A stretch of 64,000 bases of DNA from contig NZ_CP011494.1 of NCBI RefSeq assembly GCF_001043175.1, positions 2,480,001 to 2,544,000 of the forward strand, in the 5' to 3' direction. This DNA is from Marinobacter psychrophilus (GTDB taxonomy: Bacteria; Pseudomonadota; Gammaproteobacteria; Pseudomonadales; Oleiphilaceae). The translations under genes and the position numbers were made by a program. Positions 28,354 through 37,498 of this stretch are shown one piece after another (position 1 is the first letter of the stretch; the number at the start of each line of letters is the position of its first letter). The notes beneath the pieces are model-generated. The model was not told the DNA's origin and ran no database searches. It worked only from the letters and a program-made list of their open reading frames with translations.

Positions 28354-29781
28354 ATGAGCACCAAGATTCCGGTACAACAAATTGACCCGGCGAACGAGTC
28401 TTCCAGCAAGAAGGGGTCTGAATCTGTTGACCTTTACGCAAGCCGCAACAAAATTTATGTCAAAGAAATAAAGGGCTTCTTCCAGCGTATCCGCACATTC
28501 AGCCTTCTAGCGTTGATGGGTATGTATTTTTTGTTCGCCTGGCTAACGCTGAACGGCGATCCGTTGATTCACTTTGATCTGCCAGCCCGCGAATTCCACC
28601 TGTACGGTGCTACCTTCTTCCCAAAAGACTTCTTTTTACTGTCAGGCATGCTGATCATCAGTGCTTTTGGTCTATTTTTTATCACCACCCTTTTAGGTCG
28701 CGTATGGTGTGGTTACACCTGCCCGCAAACGGTATGGACCTTTATCTTCATGTGGGTGGAAGAACGCATCGAAGGTGGGCGCAACAAGCGTATGAAGCTC
28801 GACAAAGCGCCCAACTCCCCCTCAAAAGTCGCAAAGAAAACCGCCAAACACGTCATTTGGCTGCTCATTGCGCTGGCAACGGGTTTGACCTTCGTTGGCT
28901 ATTTTTATCCAATTCGTGAGCTGGTTGTCGATCTTTTTACCCTGCAAGCCAATGGCTGGGCTTACTTTTGGGTGGCGTTTTTCACCATCGCCACTTACTT
29001 GAATGCCGGCTGGATGCGCGAGCAGGTGTGCCTGTATATGTGCCCGTACGCCCGCTTCCAATCGGTTATGTTTGACCCGAATACCCGTATTGTGTCTTAC
29101 GACCCCAGTCGTGGCGAACCTCGCGGCGGCCGCCGGAAAGAAGTCAAACCTGATGAAGTCGGCTTGGGTGACTGCATCGACTGCGGCCAGTGCGTGGAGG
29201 TATGTCCGACCGGTATCGACATTCGTGACGGCCTGCAGTACGAGTGTATCGGCTGTGCCCTGTGCATCGATGCCTGCGACGACATCATGGACAAGATGAA
29301 CTATCCGCGAGGTTTAATTCGCTACACCACCGAAAACGAGCTGGAGGGAAAACCCTCCAAGCTACTACGCCCGCGCACCTTCGGTTACGGTTTTATGCTA
29401 GCGCTAATGATTTTCGCTGTAGGATACACAGTAGCCACCCGGGTTCCAGCGCAATTAGACGTGCTGCGCGATCGCGGCGCACTGTTCAAATTTAACGGCG
29501 AGGGTCGGATCGAAAATTCCTACACCCTGAAGCTGGCTAATATGTCAGAAGCAACGCAAATCTACACACTCAGCGTAAGCGGCATGGACGACATCCAGAT
29601 TCTGACACCGACCCAGTTCACCGTTACAAGCGGCGAAAAATACGCATTGCCGACCGTAGTGGATGTTCCGCCAGAATCCATTACCCAGAGCAACAACGAT
29701 ATTGTCTTTAAGGCCGTTTCTGATGACAAAATTGCTCTGACGCTTGAAACTGAAAGCCGATTTGTCGGTCCAACGCGCTAG
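28354..29781 (+). CDS. ccoG: Cytochrome oxidase accessory protein CcoG
   Basis: This 475-residue polyferredoxin/copper-reductase-like protein is needed to mature cbb3 oxidase. Several spans lie in the first half. Ferredoxin-type cysteine clusters are CGYTCPQ near 117-121 and CIDCGQCVEVCP with CIGCALCIDACD in the second half. A C-terminal periplasmic immunoglobulin-like domain follows at about 370-475. It is reported to reduce copper for the CuB site. It begins the ccoGHIS block. Confidence 0.96.
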   Translation: MSTKIPVQQIDPANESSSKKGSESVDLYASRNKIYVKEIKGFFQRIRTFSLLALMGMYFLFAWLTLNGDPLIHFDLPAREFHLYGATFFPKDFFLLSGMLIISAFGLFFITTLLGRVWCGYTCPQTVWTFIFMWVEERIEGGRNKRMKLDKAPNSPSKVAKKTAKHVIWLLIALATGLTFVGYFYPIRELVVDLFTLQANGWAYFWVAFFTIATYLNAGWMREQVCLYMCPYARFQSVMFDPNTRIVSYDPSRGEPRGGRRKEVKPDEVGLGDCIDCGQCVEVCPTGIDIRDGLQYECIGCALCIDACDDIMDKMNYPRGLIRYTTENELEGKPSKLLRPRTFGYGFMLALMIFAVGYTVATRVPAQLDVLRDRGALFKFNGEGRIENSYTLKLANMSEATQIYTLSVSGMDDIQILTPTQFTVTSGEKYALPTVVDVPPESITQSNNDIVFKAVSDDKIALTLETESRFVGPTR

Positions 29782-29835
29782 CGGCGGTTGAGCCGCAACG
29801 CACCGCGTTTGAATTTAACACCGAGACATAACTAT

Positions 29836-30339
29836 ATGACCGCTGAAACACCCGTTGCACCCTGGTACCGCCAGCCCTGGTTCTGGTTTTTGACCATCGC
29901 TCCACTGGCCGCCATTACGTGGAGTATGACCATGCTGGTCGTTGCCGTTAACATGGAAGACAGCATGGTGTCAGACGACTATTCGAAGGAAGGTCGGGGT
30001 ATCAACCTTGAATTAGCCCGTGACGACAAAGCCACCGAACTGAAACTGGCCGCCGACATCCAGTTTAATGGTCGCCAATTGTCCCTGGACCTGACCTCCA
30101 CCGAGGATTTTCCGTATCTGGTTTTAAACCTGTTCCACCCTACCCTGGACAAGTACGATCGGGTGCTACAGTTCCGCCGCGAGAGCTTGGGACACTATAC
30201 GGCGCAGATGAATGAAAACATCGAAGGGCGCTGGTACTACGATTTGCGCGGGCCTACCAACGAATGGCGACTGAAAGGCGAAGCTTGGCTGCCAGCAGAG
30301 AAGGGACTCAGGCTGAAAGCGGGCCTGATCAAAGAGTGA
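29836..30339 (+). CDS. ccoH: FixH/CcoH family oxidase assembly protein
   Basis: This 167-residue protein has one N-terminal span (about 18-38) after WYRQPWFWF. A periplasmic beta domain with VNMEDSMVSDDYSKEGRGIN, the characteristic FixH motif, follows. FixH/CcoH stabilises the cbb3 subunits. The annotated start is the ATG at 29836. Its stop codon overlaps the GTG start of ccoI. Confidence 0.93.
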   Translation: MTAETPVAPWYRQPWFWFLTIAPLAAITWSMTMLVVAVNMEDSMVSDDYSKEGRGINLELARDDKATELKLAADIQFNGRQLSLDLTSTEDFPYLVLNLFHPTLDKYDRVLQFRRESLGHYTAQMNENIEGRWYYDLRGPTNEWRLKGEAWLPAEKGLRLKAGLIKE

Positions 30340-32789
30340 CTCCCTTGAATTGCTTCCACTGCGGCGAGCCGGCAAACGGTGAGCCGCCTATTACCCTGCT
30401 ATTGGATGACCAACAAAGGCTCTTTTGCTGCCAGGGCTGTAAAGCCGTTTGTGAAACCATCCATCGGGAAGGCCTGACCGGGTTCTACGATTTTCGTACA
30501 GAACCCGCTATTACTCCGCGACAACTGACCAACGCCGAACTTGGGCGCCTGCGCGAACTTGACCATCCTTTAGTTCAACAATCGTTTGTCAGCCCGGTAA
30601 AAGCCGGTCAGGAAGCCCAGATCTTAATTGGCGGCATTACGTGCGCAGCCTGCATCTGGCTGCTTGAAAACCACCTGCAGAGACAGGCCGGAGTGCTGTC
30701 GTTTACCGTCAACTACACCACCCAGCGCGCGCGACTGGTATGGGCCTCAGATCAGGTTCAGCTCAGCGACCTGTTGGTAGCGGTGCACCAGTTGGGCTAT
30801 ACCGCCCGGCCCTACCACGCAGACGAAGTAGAAAGTGCACTAAAAGTAGAACATCGCTCTATGCTGATCCGCCTGGCCGTGGCGGGCATTGGCTCGTTCC
30901 AGAGCATGATGCTGGCGTTTCCCATGTATTTTGAGATGGTCAGCGGCTTATCGTCGGATTTTATCAGCTTCTTCCGCTGGTTCAGCATGCTGGTCGCCAC
31001 CCCGGTGGTGTTTTACAGTGCCAAACCGTTTTTCCAGAACGCCAGCCGCGACCTTCGGAGCCGCCACCTGACCATGGACGTGCCGGTCGCTATTGCCATT
31101 GGCCTGGCCTACGGCGCCAGCGCCTGGGTAACGGTAATGGGCGGCGACGAAGTCTATTTTGAATCGGTATGCATGTTCACCTTTTTCCTGTTGCTGGGCC
31201 GTTATATTGAAGTTCAGGCGCGTTATCGTGCCGGCCTGTCCGGTAACGCTCTGGTAGGCTTTCAGCCCAGAGTAGCTACGCTTGTTAGCAGTCAAGACAG
31301 TGAAACCAGCATTGTTGCCACCCATAGCCTGAAAGCCGGCGACGTGGTGCGCATTCGCCCGGGCGAAACGCTACCCGTCGATGGCGAAATACTTCGCGGC
31401 CAGTCTACCCTCAACGAAGCCGCGTTAACCGGTGAGTATCTTCCGGAAACCCGAATACCCGGGGATACCGTGCACGCAGGCAGCGTTAATGGCGAAAACC
31501 CGCTGGATATCAAAGTGGTGAGTGCCGGCGCGCAAACCCGCCTGTCGAGTATTCTGCGGGTGCTTGACAGAGTGCAGTCGGAAAAACCCAAGGCAGTCCG
31601 CATGGCCGACCAGATGGCTGGCAAATTTGTCGGCCGAGTGCTGATTCTGGCGCCGCTAGTGTGGCTGGGCTGGTGGTGGTACGGCGCCGATAACGCGTTT
31701 GATATTACTCTGTCAGTGCTGGTGGTTACCTGCCCCTGCGCGTTGTCGTTGGCAACGCCCACGGCCATTACAGCGGCCACCGTAAAGCTACGCAAACTGG
31801 GCCTGCTGCCCACCCGCGGCCATACCCTTGAATCCATGAACGATGTCGATACTGTGGTGTTTGATAAAACCGGCACTCTGACCCGTGGTGAGCTCAGTCT
31901 GTTGAGCCAGCACAACGCTGGCACTCTGAATGCTGACCAGTGCCTACGCCTGGCCGCCGGCCTGGAAGCGTTTTCTGAGCACCCCATTGCCAGGGTTTTT
32001 CACGATTTGCCAAAAGCCCAGGTCAGCAACGTCAAAAATTACCTGGGCGGCGGTTTGTCTGGCCACTGGGGCGACCAAACTTTGTACATCGGCCATCCAC
32101 AATTTGTTGCCGAGCACAGCGGCCTGGCCTTGCCAGAAGCGCCTGAATGCACAGGTATCGCCATTTGGCTGGCCTCAGACCAGCAATGGCTGGCCCGCTT
32201 CCAACTTGACGACCAACCCCGTGCCGATGCGGCCAACGCCATTGCGGCCCTGCACGAGCTCGGCATTCGCACCCTGTTGCTCAGCGGTGATCGCTCCGGA
32301 CACGTGCAGCAGATTGCGCGGCAGCTGGGTATTGGTGAAGCCATTGGCCAGGCCTCACCAGAAGACAAACTGGCGGTGTTACAAAAACTCAATGCCGAAG
32401 GCTGCAAGATTATGATGGTGGGCGACGGCCTGAACGATTTGCCGTCTATGGCCGGTGCCAGGGTATCTGTGGCCATGGGCTCGGCGGCAGATCTGACCCA
32501 GCTTAAAGCCGACGCCGTTCTGCTCAATGGCCAACTGATGCAACTGGTGGAAGGTCTGGCCACAAGTCGCCAGACCCGCAAGGTTATTCGCCAGAACTTG
32601 TGGTGGGCACTGATTTACAATCTTGCCGCGCTGCCTTTGGCGGCGGCAGGCTTAGTGCCACCTTGGTTGGCGGCCATCGGTATGTCCGCCAGCTCTCTGG
32701 TGGTGGTATTAAACGCGCTGCGACTGGGCAAAATGCCAACGCCCGCGCGCGCGTCACGGCCATTAGTGAGTAGCATGGCGTTACCCTGA
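30336..32789 (+). CDS. ccoI: Copper-translocating P1B-type ATPase CcoI
   Basis: This 817-residue ATPase exports copper toward the cbb3 assembly site. An N-terminal cysteine-rich zone (NCFHCGEPA, FCCQGCKAVCE) and an HMA-type CAACIW segment precede eight spans. The CPC ion motif is at 466-468, DKTGT at 510-514 (phosphorylated Asp510) and GDGLND at 696-701. It starts with GTG overlapping the ccoH stop (GTGA); the long frame upstream of it is not coding. This fits FixI/CcoI rather than general CopA. Confidence 0.95.
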   Translation: MTPLNCFHCGEPANGEPPITLLLDDQQRLFCCQGCKAVCETIHREGLTGFYDFRTEPAITPRQLTNAELGRLRELDHPLVQQSFVSPVKAGQEAQILIGGITCAACIWLLENHLQRQAGVLSFTVNYTTQRARLVWASDQVQLSDLLVAVHQLGYTARPYHADEVESALKVEHRSMLIRLAVAGIGSFQSMMLAFPMYFEMVSGLSSDFISFFRWFSMLVATPVVFYSAKPFFQNASRDLRSRHLTMDVPVAIAIGLAYGASAWVTVMGGDEVYFESVCMFTFFLLLGRYIEVQARYRAGLSGNALVGFQPRVATLVSSQDSETSIVATHSLKAGDVVRIRPGETLPVDGEILRGQSTLNEAALTGEYLPETRIPGDTVHAGSVNGENPLDIKVVSAGAQTRLSSILRVLDRVQSEKPKAVRMADQMAGKFVGRVLILAPLVWLGWWWYGADNAFDITLSVLVVTCPCALSLATPTAITAATVKLRKLGLLPTRGHTLESMNDVDTVVFDKTGTLTRGELSLLSQHNAGTLNADQCLRLAAGLEAFSEHPIARVFHDLPKAQVSNVKNYLGGGLSGHWGDQTLYIGHPQFVAEHSGLALPEAPECTGIAIWLASDQQWLARFQLDDQPRADAANAIAALHELGIRTLLLSGDRSGHVQQIARQLGIGEAIGQASPEDKLAVLQKLNAEGCKIMMVGDGLNDLPSMAGARVSVAMGSAADLTQLKADAVLLNGQLMQLVEGLATSRQTRKVIRQNLWWALIYNLAALPLAAAGLVPPWLAAIGMSASSLVVVLNALRLGKMPTPARASRPLVSSMALP

Positions 32790-32827
32790 CAGCCTGATTT
32801 TTTAACCCCAAACTCCGGGAGTGCATT

Positions 32828-33127
32828 GTGGAAATTGTTGTGGTGCTTGTGCCAATAATGTTGATGCTGGTCACTGGTGGCATTGTTTTGTTCAACTGGG
32901 CGGTCAAAAACGGCCAGTATGACGACCTCGAAGGGCCCGCCCACCGCATTCTGTATGACGACGACAAAGACCTGATTCCGGACGACGCCATCACCGGGCT
33001 GGAAAAAACCCGGCGCAGCGCCAGTGATGCGCAAGACAAGCCGAAAACCAACACCGAAACTGACGCAGACGCAGATCCATCGAAAGCCGATGAAGCGGCC
33101 AGCAATCGCGGCAATAGCAGCACCTGA
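32828..33127 (+). CDS. ccoS: cbb3-type oxidase assembly protein CcoS
   Basis: This 99-residue single-span protein starts VVVLVPIMLMLVTGGIVLFNWAVKNGQYDDLEGPAHRIL, the hallmark of CcoS. It is required to insert the redox cofactors into CcoN. The C-terminal 45 residues are an unusually long hydrophilic Asp/Lys/Ala tail. The stop codon overlaps the next ATG by one base (TGATG). Confidence 0.93.
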   Translation: MEIVVVLVPIMLMLVTGGIVLFNWAVKNGQYDDLEGPAHRILYDDDKDLIPDDAITGLEKTRRSASDAQDKPKTNTETDADADPSKADEAASNRGNSST

Positions 33128-33828
33128 TGGCGGGCGAACTTTACCTTAGCTATCCCAGCGCGTTTCTGATTGGCATTCTCGGCAGCACTCATTGCCTGGC
33201 CATGTGTGGTGGAATAAGTGCGTCGCTGTCCATGGCCATGCCAGTAGGCCAGGGGTTTCGCCTGCGCCAGACACTAACGCTGCTGGCGTTCAACGGCGGG
33301 CGCATTGGCAGCTATGCGCTAATTGCCGCCTTGGTGGCATTATTGAGCACCTCGGCGGCAAGCCAATGGGCGTCTATGGGGTTAGTATTACGCACTCTGG
33401 CAGGGCTGCTACTGATTTTTATGGGGCTGTCCATGGCGCAGTGGTGGCAGGGCATTCGCTACGTGGAAAAACTGGGGGCGCCGGTGTGGAAAAAACTGTC
33501 GCCGCTAACCCACAAACTGCTGCCGGTGCATAACCCCTTGCAGGCACTGGCGTTGGGCGCGCTTTGGGGCTGGCTGCCCTGCGGCCTGGTGTACAGCACT
33601 CTTGGCTGGGCAGCACTGCAGCCAACCGTGCACTCAGCGGCACTGACCATGTTTTTCTTTGGCCTTGGCACTTTGCCCTCTATGCTGGCCACCGGTTATG
33701 CCGCGCGCTGGGTGCGCGGACTGCAAAGCCACCGGTTGTTCCGTAAGTTCAGCGGCGTGATGCTGATTGTGTTCGGGTTCTGGACCCTGCCGCTGATGGC
33801 ATTGCTGGGCACCGGTGGCGGACACTAG
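33127..33828 (+). CDS. TauE/SafE-family membrane protein coupled to ccoS
   Basis: This 233-residue protein has about six membrane spans and the family motif GSTHCLAMCGGIS near 20-32, with a second block HNPLQALALGALWGWLPCGLVYS near 137-160. Family members export sulfite or other organic sulfur anions; a subset resides next to ccoGHIS genes and is thought to act in heme/copper delivery. The one-base overlap with ccoS suggests a cbb3-related task, but the transported substrate is not known. No anr or hemN follows here. Confidence 0.8.
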   Translation: MAGELYLSYPSAFLIGILGSTHCLAMCGGISASLSMAMPVGQGFRLRQTLTLLAFNGGRIGSYALIAALVALLSTSAASQWASMGLVLRTLAGLLLIFMGLSMAQWWQGIRYVEKLGAPVWKKLSPLTHKLLPVHNPLQALALGALWGWLPCGLVYSTLGWAALQPTVHSAALTMFFFGLGTLPSMLATGYAARWVRGLQSHRLFRKFSGVMLIVFGFWTLPLMALLGTGGGH

Positions 33829-33843
33829 CCAGAACCTGCAGCG

Positions 33844-34758
33844 TCACAGATTCAGGACGTCAAGGCGCCCGAACTCTTCCGCAGCCTTGCCTGAAACCGA
33901 CGTAACGCCCTTCTTTGCGGCGCCATTCGGAGCAACAGAGCGCGGCGCCGCCTTTCTAGAATTGTCAGCAAAATTGTATAACTGCGGGTCTGCCAGATGT
34001 GACGGTTCTACGTTACACAAAGCGCTGAACATGGTTTCCAGACGCCCCGGGTGCTCTTCATCCCAAACCTTGAACATGTCTTTTATCACTTGGCGTTGCA
34101 GATTTTTCTGAGAGCCGCACAAGTTGCAGGGAATGACGGGATAGTCTCGCAGCTCGGCGAACCGCTCGAGGTCCTTCTCGCGGCAGTAAGCCAGCGGTCG
34201 GATAACCGTATTTCGGCCGTCGTCACTGCGTAGCAGCGGCGCCATCGACTTGAGTTTGCCACCGTAGAACATATTTAGAAACAAGGTTTCCAGCAGATCG
34301 TCACGGTGATGGCCAAGAGCAATTTTGGTGACCCCATTGGCCTCGGCAAACGCATATAAAATTCCCCGCCGCAGGCGTGAGCACAAACCACAAGTGGTTT
34401 TTCCGGCGGGAATTTTGTCTTTAACGACGCTATACGTATCGCGCTCGATAATATGGCATTCGATGCCCAGGTCCTGCAGGTATTGCGGTAGAACATGCTG
34501 CGGGAAACCTGGCTGTTTCTGGTCCAGATTGACCGCAATCACTTCAAAGCGCACCGGTGCCTTTTTCTGCAGGCTCAGCAGAATGTCCAGCATCGCATAG
34601 GAATCCTTCCCGCCGCTGAGGCAACACATAATTTTGTCGCCGGCCTCGATCATCGCGAAATCCGCAATCGCTTGCCCGGCTTCCCGTTGCAGACGCTTCT
34701 GCAGTTTTTGTCGCTCGTGCCGCGCGTCGGGCTTTTGCGCATCGGTTACTGGGTGCAT
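33844..34758 (-). CDS. ttcA: tRNA 2-thiocytidine synthetase TtcA
   Basis: This 304-residue enzyme makes s2C32 in tRNA. It has the PP-loop [10 protein letters not shown] (near 49-58), then the iron-sulfur ligands of [12 protein letters not shown] and of [12 protein letters not shown] near 208-219. The length matches the E. coli enzyme, but the C-terminal 30 residues are Ala/Ser/Lys rich and variable. It is convergent with the TauE-family gene, with 15 bases between stops. Confidence 0.95.
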   Translation of the reverse strand: MHPVTDAQKPDARHERQKLQKRLQREAGQAIADFAMIEAGDKIMCCLSGGKDSYAMLDILLSLQKKAPVRFEVIAVNLDQKQPGFPQHVLPQYLQDLGIECHIIERDTYSVVKDKIPAGKTTCGLCSRLRRGILYAFAEANGVTKIALGHHRDDLLETLFLNMFYGGKLKSMAPLLRSDDGRNTVIRPLAYCREKDLERFAELRDYPVIPCNLCGSQKNLQRQVIKDMFKVWDEEHPGRLETMFSALCNVEPSHLADPQLYNFADNSRKAAPRSVAPNGAAKKGVTSVSGKAAEEFGRLDVLNL

Positions 34759-34886
34759 AGCAGCTTCAACGTTGGAAAATGATAAGCCGGATTATACCCC
34801 TCACCTTCCGCTGTTAACACTGACACAGGCCCACATAGGTGCCATCAGACTGGCAGGCGGACCCTTGTTTGCTCTACCATAAAGTC

Positions 34887-35588
34887 ATGACCAACACCTC
34901 AACACCCAAACAGCCCGGCGCCATTACCCACCCTGGTGATCCTCGGCCTCATGAGGCTCTGCAAAGCCACATAGCTCACCTGCAAGTTGCTCTGGAGCAT
35001 GAGCTGCGCCAAGCATCTGGCGGGCTGAGTGAATATACCCTGATCAAAAAACTGCAGCAGCCACCCTGGCAACTTCTGGGTGAGGTGCGCTTCGATCAAC
35101 CCGAGCCGTTATACCAGGTTCACTTCTTGCTGTTCCACACCCTCTATAAGCTGCGCGATCAATTGGCAGAAGACGGCGAAACCCTGGCGATATCACCCAT
35201 GCTGACCCGCCTTGAAAACCGCCCCGAAGAGCCTCGGCACGAGCTGTCTGACCAGAGCCCGCTAGCTCAGGTAGATTCTTTGCGGGCATTCTATCTGGAT
35301 CTGAATCAATACCGGCTATCCACAGAGCAGATTCACGCCATACTTGACAACTTCTACGCCGGTCATCGGGGTGCAAATCATTATCACGACACATCGGAGG
35401 TTGCCGCAGCCGCGAACTGTCTGGGCTATGGCGACAGGCCTATGCCAGACTGTTTTCACGAGGTAAAACAGCGTTTTCGCCGTGCTGTCATGCAGGCGCA
35501 CCCCGACAGAGGCGGCAGCACCGAGCAAATCCAGAAACTTAACGCAGCCTTTGCCGTTATCAGACAGCACTATCGCGGGCGCGACTAA
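34887..35588 (+). CDS. DnaJ-related protein (J-domain at C-terminus)
   Basis: This 233-residue protein has a C-terminal J-like domain with HPD in AHPDRGGSTEQIQKLNAAF (near 206-230), preceded by the FHEVKQRFRRAVM helix. The N-terminal part (20-150) carries the DNAJ-related domain, including ALEHELRQASGGLSEYTLIKKLQ and YQVHFLLFHTLYKLRDQL. It is probably a specialised co-chaperone of DnaK. The ATG at 34887 is favoured over a GTG at 34839 because homology starts there. The partner is not known. Confidence 0.85.
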   Translation: MTNTSTPKQPGAITHPGDPRPHEALQSHIAHLQVALEHELRQASGGLSEYTLIKKLQQPPWQLLGEVRFDQPEPLYQVHFLLFHTLYKLRDQLAEDGETLAISPMLTRLENRPEEPRHELSDQSPLAQVDSLRAFYLDLNQYRLSTEQIHAILDNFYAGHRGANHYHDTSEVAAAANCLGYGDRPMPDCFHEVKQRFRRAVMQAHPDRGGSTEQIQKLNAAFAVIRQHYRGRD

Positions 35589-35625
35589 GTCGCTGCGGTA
35601 AGCAGCGTAAGGGCCACCCTTTAAA

Positions 35626-36663
35626 ATGAAGGTATTTAACATGCGCCGACAGGATTTTGTAGCCACCACGCTGGCTATCGCACTGGCATTGCCTGCGGGC
35701 GCCAGCGCAGATCTGGCCATATTGCAGTACCACCACATCAGCAATAACACGCCGGGCGCCACCAGTACGTCGCCGGCACTGTTTCAAGCCCAACTGCAAA
35801 TGATCGAACAACTCGGGCTGGCGGTTGAACCACTGTTCGAGGCAACACAAAAAGCCTTGGCGGGTGATGGCGGCGACGCCGTTGCCCTGAGCTTTGATGA
35901 CGCCTACAGTTCTGTATATTCCAACGCAGTACCCATATTGACGCGACTGAACTATCCCTACACCCTGTTTGTGAACACCGACACCATCGGCAACAACGGT
36001 TTTATGACGTTACAGCAGCTTCAGGAGCTGGCGTCTACGGGCCTGGCGACCATTGCCAACCACAGCGCTGGCCACGGGCACCTGGCCAGAGCACCTAACG
36101 AGAAAGTGGAGCAGTGGCGAGAGCGTGTTCGTCAAAGCCTTGATGGTGCACAAACGTTGCTTGAAAGAGAATTTGGCAGTGCCCCGCCAATGTTTGCCTA
36201 CCCCTATGGCGAATTTGATGCAGCACTGGAACAGCAAGTGAACCAGCGCGGCTGGCTGGCCTTCGGGCAGCAATCCGGCCCCGTCGGCGCAACCTCAAGC
36301 CGCACCCGACTGCCACGATTCCCCATGGCCAACGCCTATGGGCAGCTACAAGGCCTGGAGAACAAGTTGCTGAGTAAGGCTTTACCCGTGTCGGCCAAGG
36401 ATCTACCAGACGGTATTGTCAGCGCTAACCCGCCGCACCTTCGGATGACTCTGCCGAGTGGATTCACGCCAGATAAACTGACCTGCTTTGGCTCCGGCCA
36501 GGGCCGAATCAAGGTTACCGCCGACGCACAGCGGGCGAAGGTTCAGGCGCCCGCTGCATTCAGCAGCCGCCGCTTTCGCTATAACTGCACCTACCCCGCA
36601 GGCGACGGACGCTTTTATTGGCTGTCCCAACCCTGGCTGGATTTATCCCGGCCAGAAGATTGA
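35626..36663 (+). CDS. Polysaccharide deacetylase family protein
   Basis: This 345-residue secreted protein begins with a signal peptide (residues 6-28, ending AGASA). The NodB-type catalytic core has LSFDDAYSSVYSN near 86-98 (metal Asp) and the HSAGHGH motif near 147-153. Later strands include FAYPYGEFD. The C-terminal 100 residues are an extra beta-rich region without a recognised motif. It could deacetylate a cell-wall or exopolysaccharide glycan. The end overlaps the fragments of a transporter pseudogene on the opposite strand. Confidence 0.85.
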   Translation: MKVFNMRRQDFVATTLAIALALPAGASADLAILQYHHISNNTPGATSTSPALFQAQLQMIEQLGLAVEPLFEATQKALAGDGGDAVALSFDDAYSSVYSNAVPILTRLNYPYTLFVNTDTIGNNGFMTLQQLQELASTGLATIANHSAGHGHLARAPNEKVEQWRERVRQSLDGAQTLLEREFGSAPPMFAYPYGEFDAALEQQVNQRGWLAFGQQSGPVGATSSRTRLPRFPMANAYGQLQGLENKLLSKALPVSAKDLPDGIVSANPPHLRMTLPSGFTPDKLTCFGSGQGRIKVTADAQRAKVQAPAAFSSRRFRYNCTYPAGDGRFYWLSQPWLDLSRPED

Positions 36664-37401
36664 ACGCCTGAGCGCCCAGCAAAGGCAAAAAAGGCAGCAG
36701 CGGTGGCCGTGTTGCTGGTGACTTCGGTCAGGAAAATAATCACCAGGGTTACCAACGCGACCATCAACAACGCCGGCAACAGGGTTGCTGCACCCACGGC
36801 TTCGGCTATCCAACTCGTCAAGCCAGAGCTGCTAATAGCGCCAGCCATGGCCAGGCCACCACCAAACTAGCAATAGCATCACCACAGCAACCGGCAGCCC
36901 CAGCAGCATCCATTGTGCAAAACCCACTTCAATACCGTGGGTATCTAACAAATAAGCCGCCAACAAGGCGTTGGGAGGCGTACCAATCAAGGTGGCAATA
37001 CCGCCAATACTGGCGGAGTAGGCAATCGCCAGCAGTAACGCTGTGCCGAAGCGGCGCAGGCCGCCTTCATTATCGCTCTGAGTCATGGCGATGATAGACA
37101 AGCCGATGGGCAACATCATTACCGACGTTGCCGTGTTGCTCACCCACATGCTCAGAAACGCAGTAGCCATCATGAAACCGGCAATCTGATTTTTTGGTTT
37201 AGCACCCATGGGCCGCAGCGTTAGCAACGCAATACGCCGGTGCAAATTCCAGCGCTGCATCGCCAAGCCCAGGGTAAAGCCGCCCAAAAACAAATAGATG
37301 ATGGGATTGCGTAAGGTGCTGTAGCCTTGCCAATACTGCTCAGGCCCAATGCCGACACCGATGTAAAACCAAACACTGTATACACTACACAAAAGCGACA
37401 A
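36655..37401 (-). pseudogene. Decayed SLC13-type (DASS) anion permease
   Basis: Two open pieces on the minus strand together look like a divalent anion/sodium symporter. The upstream piece (37401-36832) carries FLGGFTLGLAMQRWNLHRRIAL and SNTATSVMMLPIG, plus GTPPNALLAAYLL. It runs into LLLVWWW and then out of frame. The second piece (36848-36615) in another frame has FGGGLAMAGAI and EVTSNTATAA, typical of the C-terminal half. Around 150 residues are missing between them, the N-terminus and C-terminus are also absent, and a one-base shift in a T-run puts LPLLGAQA out of frame. It is surely not functional. Confidence 0.85.
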
Positions 37402-37498
37402 GTGCTATTGGTAGATCAACCCGTTTAAGGCATAGTTAATTAAGTTTATCTGTGAAATTTTGCCTTCACCATGGCACCGCAAACAGGGTTTTATTCGT

